64,000 nucleotides of DNA from Nilaparvata lugens (Eukaryota > Arthropoda > Insecta > Hemiptera > Delphacidae), in assembly GCF_014356525.2 (NCBI RefSeq), contig NC_052518.1, forward strand, positions 9,341,655 to 9,405,654, given 5' to 3'. The position numbers and the translations under genes were made by a program. This document shows positions 56,431-64,000 of the stretch, in pieces. Position 1 is the stretch's first letter. Each line of letters opens with the position of its first letter. The notes under the pieces were generated by a model. The model was given only the letters and a program-made list of their open reading frames with translations, ran no database searches and had not been told where the DNA came from.

Positions 56431-57470
56431 TTCACAACGAAATTAATTAATTTCAATGAACAAACTCTCAATAAGTTCTGGTGAAATACTATAATAACTC
56501 ATTTGAAAATCTGTTTAATTAAATTTACAAGCAATTATCTTTTTTCGTTAGGGCTACAATAGAAATACACAACTTTACTATACACATTTGTATGAGATGT
56601 GTCTCATATACAGAGATACATTTAAAATGAATTATCATTTTTTATTATTTTGAAGCTAAAAAGTCAAGTGACATAGTGTAGCATGTGTGTATGAGATTTG
56701 GACCATGTAGGTACCAAAAATAATAATGAAAAAAACATTTTATCATAACAAAATTTATAGTGTTAAAGAAGGTTTTACACAAAAAAAATTATCACATCTT
56801 TATTCAATCTATGCAAACAAATTTAGATTCCTAATTAAATGTTAACTTCCAAAGTATGATGTATCCACCTTCTGATGATTTTCTCCACCTTCAAGTAATA
56901 ATGTTGATTAAATACTATACTATATGCTATTACTCCCGAATTCAGATAACATTACACATTTCAAAATACCTAAAGATTACACTTTAATATAAAACATATC
57001 TATTTGAATACATCACAACATTAAACAGCAAGCCTACGTTCAGTATGTTATATTTAAGAGAAAAGATAGCACATGAAGGTACAAGCACAAAACTAAACAG
57101 TGTAAAACACTGTAAAACAATCATGTACTAACGATTTTGTTATCAAGTACCTCCTGTTATTACTATGAGCCACTACCGGTAGCGCAGTTCGCATAATAAA
57201 ACATTATAATAATGAGATGATAATGATAATAGTTCATGATAATGAGAGGGTAAAAAATAGGAAATTAGATCCCTTGAATAACTTGTACTACATCAAACAA
57301 GATGTAGTTTGATGACATGCTTATCAACTTTTTTTGTTGAATAAATTAATGGAGTAATATGCTCTTCTCAAGACAATGGTATAATTGTAGCCTTCTCTTC
57401 AAGAAAAAAGTATATTTTCTTGAAGTCACATGACGTAATATCTCCTCCACACTTTTGACCCAATCAACGT
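56431..57470. other. Gene-free stretch
   Basis: AT-rich; no supported gene, RNA or repeat boundary. Confidence 0.4.
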
Positions 57471-57702
57471 TCTTCTTCTTCTTCTTCTTCTCTTCTTCTT
57501 CTTCTTCTTCTTCTTCTTCTTCTTCTTCTTCTTCTTCTTCTTCTTCTTCTTCTTCTTCTTCTTCTTCTTCTTCTTCTTCTTCTTCTTCTTCTTCTTCTTC
57601 TTCTTCTTCTTCTTCTTCTTCTTCTTCTTCTTCTTCTTCTTTCTTCTTCTTCTTTCTTCTTCTTCTTCTCTTCTTCTTCTTCTTCTTCTTCTTCTTCTTC
57701 TT
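57471..57702. repeat. (TTC)n / (GAA)n microsatellite, ~230 bp
   Basis: Nearly pure TTC repeats with a few single-base slips near 57490, 57640, 57653 and 57669. All poly-Glu/Lys/Arg/Ser frames across it are artefacts. Confidence 0.98.
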
Positions 57703-57754
57703 GTAAAATACAAATAAGCACGCTAAGGGTAGTTTCAACCTTCATTTCGTCTAA

Positions 57755-58130
57755 AACCGTATGAGATCTGGTTTAGGCAGAGAGAAGTTAGTAATTGATA
57801 TTTCTTTCATCTCTTATTTAATAATATCAATATGATTAATAGTTAACATTAATCATATAATATAGAATAATAAAATATATAAACCGCATGAGGTTGGTTT
57901 AGGCAGAGAGAAGTTAGTAATTAATATTTCTTTCATCTCTTATTTAATAATATTAATATGATTAATAGTTAATATTAATCATATAATATAGAATAATAAA
58001 ATATATAACCGCATGAGGTTTGGTTTAGGCAGAGAGAAGTTAGTAATTAATATTTTTCTCATCTCTTATTAAATAATATGATCAATAGTTAATATTAATC
58101 ATATAACATAGAATAATATAATTTATAATA
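57755..58130 (+). repeat. Three ~126-bp tandem copies
   Basis: Units start AACCG(T/C)ATGAG at 57755, 57882 and 58007 and contain GGCAGAGAGAAGTTAGTAAT. They diverge little, so the expansion is recent. Confidence 0.92.
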
Positions 58131-58960
58131 TAGATTAATAATAATTATTTAATTAATCTCTGGTTTAGGATAACGTGACTGTGATTATTTAACATATGAA
58201 GTATTTTCTAACTGTATATGAGTATGATATAACATTGAAAAAATTGGATGAGGTCAGTCAGCTCAAATAAGTAAGCCATACACCTTTCTCCTTGGATTTA
58301 TTGAATTAAATTCCCCACAAATATGAATAATTAATAAAATTTTGCGTGAGTTTGTGGTAGATTGAAATGAACCAGAAAACAGTTTGGCCATGAATATTCA
58401 ATTGGCGACCAAAGAAGGGTGATTCGGACGCCACTTGTGATCTAGTTCACCAGCCGATAATACGCTAATGAAGAGGAAACTGTTAGAAAATTGAATGCAG
58501 CCGACTCACAGCGAGCTTGCCGTTTTAGCATTCCCGTTCGAATAATATTGTTGTAGCAGCTTGCTGTTGAAGATTGTCTGGAATGCGGTTCACAAGTTTT
58601 GTGATGGGGGCTCTGCTCTGGGTCAGGGAGTGGCTTGCCCACGTAGCTCGAGGCTAGTTGCACAAATTATCAATTAAAACAACATTTTTCGTGTGACAAG
58701 TGTTTTCGGTTGCTATAAATAGATAACAATAGATAACATTACAGAATCACGTAATTCAATAAGCAAATCAATTGAACAAAAATTGTGTTTTAAAAGAAAT
58801 AAACTTAACTCATTTTGATAAACAATTTAATTATATTTACAAGCATTTTTTATTTTTATCTCACTTGTCAATTTAATAGGACTCTCACCCTATACATGGT
58901 ACTTTTTATAAAATCACTTCACTTATATGGGCTTCTTTAAACAAATTAATAGAAACAATT
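58131..58960. other. Gene-free stretch with a GC-richer patch
   Basis: 58430-58670 is clearly less AT-rich than its surroundings. I could find no exon with splice signals or a known protein motif in it on either strand. It could be a promoter/5'-UTR region or an old insertion. Confidence 0.35.
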
Positions 58961-59601
58961 AAGTCTCCTCTTCAGTCCCTATGTACACATTTGTGTACAA
59001 ATCAATCCCTATTTTTGTAGGGGAGTAGAATTTGAATTTTGCGCCTGACTCAATGCAAATCCCTTCTTCAATTGAATTTCACACATAGGACAATAGGACA
59101 CATAAGACATTTTCACATGGGACATAGTTTTTTTAATGAAATATTATCAATCTATTGAATTATAATCTAAACAATGCAGAATGTGATGGATTAACAGATT
59201 CAAAACTATCTATCCACTTAGTTCATAATTTTTAAACTTGTTTTGAACTTATTATGGTATCTTAGAATAGTATTTGAAGTTTTATTTTTAATAAGTTGGT
59301 AATTACAAAAAAACTATTATTAATCACATATGAAAAAAGATAAATTACAATAAATGAGAATGTTTTAAGTTGTGAATAGTGAATTATTGTAAGAATAATA
59401 CACCGTTCCTGGCTTTTATTTATTTCGGACAAAGTAGTCCTTGGGACCTAATGTACACATTCGTGTACAAATTGCTGCGCCCCTCCAAAAAAAATAAAAA
59501 TGTTAAATACACCCAATTGATCCTAAATGTACTACTAGGACTCAAAAAAGTATATTTCAATAATTTCTGAACATCAAGGATGACTCAGGACTGAAGAGAC
59601 T
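58961..59601. mobile_element. MITE-like element with short inverted ends
   Basis: AGTCTCCTCTTCAGTCC near 58962 is complemented by GGACTGAAGAGACT near 59600. Subterminal ATGTACACATT(T/C)GTGTACA palindromes lie near both ends (58980 and 59450). Non-coding. Confidence 0.7.
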
Positions 59602-59605
59602 ACTT

Positions 59606-59672
59606 GTAGTACCCTTTATTTAAAGCTTTAATAAATTTAAAATATTTAAAAGTTTTTAGTAAATGGTACTAC
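59606..59672. repeat. Small hairpin repeat
   Basis: GTAGTACCCTTTATTTAAAG is approximately inverted by AGTAAATGGTACTAC 50 bp later. Confidence 0.6.
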
Positions 59673-60699
59673 AAGATATTATATTGTTTTTATTAATGAT
59701 ACTTTTTTATTGTTTATTTGAAAAAGGAACATTCGAGCTTAAAACAAGTGTATCAGTTGCAATTTGGAAGTCACTAAACATTCTAATTTATTTTTCATAG
59801 AAAATACCGAGGTTCTAACAAGTGTTCTGTATGTTCACATGTCATGGAAGTTATTCAACAATGTAGCGTCATCTATTTTGTCTTATATAAGTTACATATA
59901 AGCTACCATGAAATTCAATAAAAGTTATCAAGTATTCTTCTATTTTATCATAACACAACTAGTTTCAACTCTTCAAGAGTCATTTCAAAGTGTAAATAAA
60001 ATAAATAAACAAGCGAGTATACATACCATGTAGGCTATATACTAAGTGCCAACAAATATACTATTCATTTAATAATAACTATTTGCATATTTTGTATGCA
60101 TTTAAATGTAATACTAAAATAAATGAATGTTTGAGGTTAAAGCAAGTGTTTTGACTGAAATTGGATACACATACAGAAAATAAATATTTGAAAAAATATT
60201 GTTATAAAATAACTCATAATACAAGGGGTGTAAGCTGTGGTAAATTCAAGCTAAAATTGAATTTGTTATGCATTTTACATTAATTGCAATTATCAAAAGT
60301 ATAGTATAATTATTATTAAATAATTTTCTATTTTACATTGATATTACTAATACAAATAAGTTAAATGAATGCTTTAGAAAGGGTCAACAGGCTTGACTGT
60401 TAGCCTAATATCATCAAACACAGCTTATTAATAATATTCTAAGACATAATTACATGGACAACCATTGCCTCTAATAAATAATTCTCCATATAATAAAATA
60501 TAAAATAACTCAATAACTAACATAAGTTACAACTTAATATTTTCTATATCTTTTATGTTCATGAAATAATCATGATTAAAAAATCCGGCATTAAAATGAT
60601 CCATTAATGTTAAGAGACTCATCTCAGATGTTAAGACTGGGCATATAATAGTAAAGTACAAGACAAAAGTGATAGCTATATTTTGAAAAAAATTAACAT
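59673..60699. other. Gene-free stretch
   Basis: AT-rich; nothing supported. Confidence 0.4.
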
Positions 60700-60960
60700 C
60701 GGTTACCTTATTGTGATTGGTTCAATTTTTGTTTCTGTATCTGACCTTCTATTGGCTAACTTTTGAGCAACAAAATAAATAGCTGCTCTCTCATTGGTTA
60801 GCTTGCAATTGGATATATTTTTTGCATCTGGCCTCGTATTGGCTCACTGTTGAATAAAAGAAGATCTCTCATTAGCTAGCTTGTGATTGGTTCAATTTTT
60901 CTAACCTTTTATTGGCTTACTTTAGAACAACAAGTAAACTCTCATATTGTTGAGCTTGTG
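60700..60960 (+). repeat. Degenerate repeats carrying ATTGG words
   Basis: A unit of roughly 85-90 bp with the phrases GTGATTGGTTCAATTTTT, ATTGGCTNACTTT and TCTCATTGGTTAGCTTG recurs about three times. Similar units lie at 62370-62480. At least seven ATTGG (CCAAT-box complement) words occur here. Confidence 0.65.
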
Positions 60961-61013
60961 ATTTGTGCTATTTTTTGGCCTTTCATTAACCCTTAATAAT
61001 TATTATTGAACGA

Positions 61014-61140
61014 AAATCCAAATTAAATTCTGTAAATCACCCCGAAGACTTCTGCTACTGTAAATATTGACAACAGGGTAAACAGCTAGATCTAAATTCT
61101 TCGGGGTGATTTACAGCGTTTAATTTGGATTTTTGGATTT
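61014..61140. mobile_element. Foldback fragment
   Basis: AAAATCCAAATTAAATTCTG, TAAATCACCCCGAAGA at the left are inverted at the right (TCTTCGGGGTGATTTACAG, TTTAATTTGGATTTT). Non-coding. Confidence 0.8.
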
Positions 61141-63023
61141 TCATTCAATAATAATAATCAATTCATTAGCATTTGAATAAATGCAATCTGTCAGTAATTT
61201 CCATCTGTAACCCTTAATTAGTTTTCAAAGACTGAAGATATAAACATTTTCACCACTTTCCATTATGCTCAGCTTGTTAGATGCTAAGAGCAAGTACCGT
61301 ATAGAATATTTTCTCATGTCCGAGAGACAATCATGACTATTCAACCCATGGAAATGATCTATCAATCCAAAAATGAGACTCTTCAAGACAAGGGATAGGC
61401 ATAGACAAGGAGCAAGGCATATATTCCAGAATTTTGTAACGATAATGTTCACTAAATAAAAATAGTAGATATTGACCAACCACAGATTTATTAAAAACGA
61501 GATACCGGTTTCGGTTGTTATACAATTATCAATCTTTGGTAAACTTCATTCTGTATGGATAACTATTACAGTATCATCTCTTCAACTACTCAGAAAGGGG
61601 AAAACGATAAAATATTCCCTCAATAGTTTTCCTCTATAATAATGTTTCCTCAACTGTTGAAGAGCTGTTATTGTAAAAGATGAACTGATCGACAGAATTT
61701 ATTATTCTGTGAATGAGCAATCTGAACCTTCAATGTGAATAAATGAATAAATAAATGTTAATTTCCCCAAAAAAACTTAAACTATTACATCAATTACTAT
61801 ATAGAATGAATAGATATATAATAAATATGTGTGTTGGTGCCTCAACACGTTTTTTCAAATGAGGTTACCTAACCACTTTATATTATTGTTTTGTAATGTT
61901 TTGTGTATTATTTATTATTGTAAATTGTAAAGTGTGTCAATAAATGAATGAATGAAAATGAATGAATGAATGAAATAGAAAATATTAGACAGTTTACAAT
62001 ACAATGGTTAGTTTCAGAAATTTCTTATAATGTATCTTCAATTACTATATAGAATGAATAGATAAATAATAAATAGGAAATATTAGACAGTTTACAATTA
62101 CATACAATGGTTAGTTCCAGAAATATCTTATAATGTGTCTTCGACATGTATAGTGTTTCCTGTGTAGAAATTGACCTACTCTACTATGGGGTACCATGTT
62201 CTAGAGTAGATTTTGTTTGTTTGTTTGTTATATTAATCTTGCTTAATCCAATCAATGTGTTGTGCTCTGTATATTGTGCATTATACATTTATGTTTGGAC
62301 AAGCTCATACTTGTGAAAATATCCAATCATAAAGAATCTTGAATTTTACCTTTGTGCAAGAAAATCATTGCTCCCTGATTGGCTAGCTTGTGATTGAATG
62401 CATTTTCTATACCTATTTTTCTATTGGCTTACTTTTGGGGAAGAAAATCATTAATTGGCTTGAGATTGGTCGAGTAGCCCACACTTCAATGCGCTTACTA
62501 TTATGATCATTAAATTAGATATACATTTATGATTATGAATGATTTCGAATAATCATACAAGTATATATGTGATTGTAATATGACAAGGGAGGCTATTCTA
62601 TTTATTCGACTGTAACAGATGATAGGATGAAACAGAAATATTATTGACTCTTGAACAAGCTCCTCATCAGTTAAAGTTAATCAATCAAATATATCACCTA
62701 TCACCCATTAACCCCAACCATCAACTTTTATTGTCTTATTTGATTTGATACAGGAAACCCTCACATACCTAGAATAAATTTTAGAAGATAATTCCTCTCA
62801 ATAGAAGCATAAGTAATTGATTTGTACTTTGAAATAACTATCCGATTGAAAGTCACCTCCAATAGTGTCAATTGCATAAGTAAATACAAAGTGCGCTAGA
62901 GAAACTTACTTATTTGAAAAAGTTCCCGCACGGGGAATTGGCCGTGTAGAGGGGCAGGAGGGGTCGCATATGGATGAGGAAGTTCCCAAATTTATCCTCC
63001 TTCAAGTAAGTAGCCTTCATCAT
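61141..63023. other. Gene-free stretch with LINE tail
   Basis: A plus-strand LINE tail ends AGTGTGTCAATAAATGAATG with TGAA repeats near 61940-61975. A ~65-bp direct repeat (TATAGAATGAATAGATA, then GACAGTTTACAAT and CAATGGTTAGTT) occurs near 61800-62130. No gene supported. Confidence 0.45.
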
Positions 63024-63293
63024 ACAGAAACAATAGCGTAAGTAGATAATATCCCATGGTATAGGGAATTTATGTCGCAACTTTTACTGTTATCTCAAGC
63101 CGATTACTGTCGATTATTGTCAATTTTTACTGTTTTGTTGGGGTGATAGTGTATGAACGGCACAATTTGAGAGACTACCAGCGTCACACAGCTGCATAGG
63201 AAAGAACTATGTGAGCTATCGGCTTGGGATAACAGTAAAACTTGCGACATAAACGCCCTATACCATGGGATATCTATGCTATCGTTTCTCTAT
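63024..63293. mobile_element. MITE, second copy of the 15429 family
   Basis: AAGTAGATAATATCCCATGG and TCGCAACTTTTACTGTTATC at the left are inverted at the right (GATAACAGTAAAACTTGCGA, CCATGGGATATC). Same family as 15429-15722. Confidence 0.87.
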
Positions 63294-63397
63294 GCCTTCA
63301 TGCTCTGGTGTAGAGAGCAGTGGGCCTTCGCAGTTGAGAGCTTCTTTTCTAATGGTTTCTAATTTCTAATTTCGATTTTCGATCAATTGTTGTTGCT

Positions 63398-64000
63398 ATG
63401 CAACGTGCCTTCCGCGCTCGATTCCAAATTCTTCCTCACAGACTCGATTCTATCGTGGGTTAACTCATTTCGGGATGTGGAAGTGTCGCTAAACCCAGAA
63501 ATTGACTTCAACGAACCATATCAGAACTCCAGAAAATATCGAAGCAGTGAGACAGTCAGTTATGCGTTCTCCCCGGTGCTCGGCTCGCAAACACGCAGCT
63601 GCTATGACAATTTCTGACTCCACTGTTCGACCAATTTTCCATGAAGACCTTGAATCTCATCCCTATAATATTGACTGTTGTTCAAGAATTGACTGAATGC
63701 GATTTTTTTGCCGGTCAAAATGCATGTGATATGCTGATTGACAACCTGCCTGAAGACGAGATCATTTTTTTCAGTGACGAGGCTCAATTCCACATGCGTT
63801 TCCTCAATGTGATTTTTTATAGGGCTATTTGAAATTTCTGGTTCATGTCGATCAACCACGGATCACAGTACACCTCAAGAACAACATTCGCGACACTATT
63901 GCCAACATACCGATTGATATACTGCAACGAGTGTATACAAATTTCAAAAATCGAGTTCATCAGTGTATGCACAATGGGGATCGCCATTGATCTAATGTCA
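63398..64000 (+). pseudogene. Tc1/mariner-superfamily transposase relic (DUF4817-type)
   Basis: Starts MQRAFRARFQILPHR at 63398 (helix-turn-helix of the DUF4817 type). It continues in other frames with TPENIEAVRQSVMRSPRCSA and HEDLESHPYNI, then VVQELTECDF and DEIIFFSDEAQFH (DDE catalytic region, one acidic residue visible in SDEA). After an internal deletion at about 63800-63860 it continues with NNIRDTIANIPIDILQRVYT and CMHNGDRH near the C-terminus. There are at least three frame shifts and several stops. It runs to or just past the window edge. Confidence 0.85.

Noticed and set aside
57346..57745. Long poly-Glu, poly-Lys, poly-Arg and poly-Ser open frames
   Set aside because: All are read-throughs of one TTC microsatellite; no splice or start context and no non-repeat domain.
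1..64000. tRNA or rRNA genes
   Set aside because: I looked for tRNA A/B-box-like and rRNA core words and saw none convincing, but I cannot run a covariance search.

Overview
This is eukaryotic nuclear DNA, AT-rich and full of transposable-element remains, with two genuine host genes that have spliceosomal introns (GT...AG, phases that agree across every junction I checked). The two host proteins, the large number of palindromic MITEs, Helitron-like ends, hAT, Ty3/Gypsy, Tc1-like (DUF4817-type) and Jockey/CR1-like LINE relics all point to an insect. The repeat vocabulary suggests a hemipteran such as a planthopper, but that is an inference and the species is not proven. I see no rRNA, tRNA or CRISPR.

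Host genes. (1) On the minus strand, five coding exons (19402-19441, 16313-16477, 13196-13416, 9952-10141, 8832-9043) encode the N-terminal ~276 residues of CEP104, the ciliary-tip/centrosomal protein. The rest of the gene must lie beyond the left edge. (2) On the plus strand, three exons (30942-31345, 32422-32683, 41547-41849) encode a complete CCDC51/MITOK-like two-pass mitochondrial inner-membrane protein of about 322 residues. The two genes are divergent, with about 11.5 kb between start codons.

Layout. 1-2660: 3' half of a decayed Ty3/Gypsy element and the start of its 3' LTR. 2660-8830: tandem and direct repeats, a Helitron-like end, a foldback MITE and a 5'-truncated LINE. 8832-19441: CEP104, with introns holding a Helitron, several palindromic MITEs and LINE tails. 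21149-28503: a 7.3-kb hAT-type element with a perfect 13-bp inverted repeat and an 8-bp target duplication. It keeps a shred of hAT transposase and is filled by a broken Gypsy element; the whole is inserted in what looks like a LINE 3' tail. 28504-30940: LINE tail, a MITE and the CCDC51 upstream region. 30942-41849: CCDC51, whose 8.9-kb second intron carries a pair of head-to-head LINEs between inverted arms plus three foldback elements. 41857-42729: five tandem copies of the CCDC51 3'-UTR region. 42800-64000: almost wholly repeats: nested foldback elements, LINE fragments, a full Helitron-like element, a 167-bp tandem array, a 230-bp TTC tract, more MITEs, and a Tc1-like transposase relic at the right edge.

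The most unusual item is the 448-codon open frame at 35880-37226. It joins a FLYWCH-type zinc finger, a coiled coil and a ULP1/SENP-type cysteine protease with an intact His-Asp-Gln-Cys set, in frame, to the middle of a LINE reverse transcriptase. Also notable are LINE 3'-tail hairpins whose stems differ in sequence but still pair, and the tandem amplification of the CCDC51 3' end.
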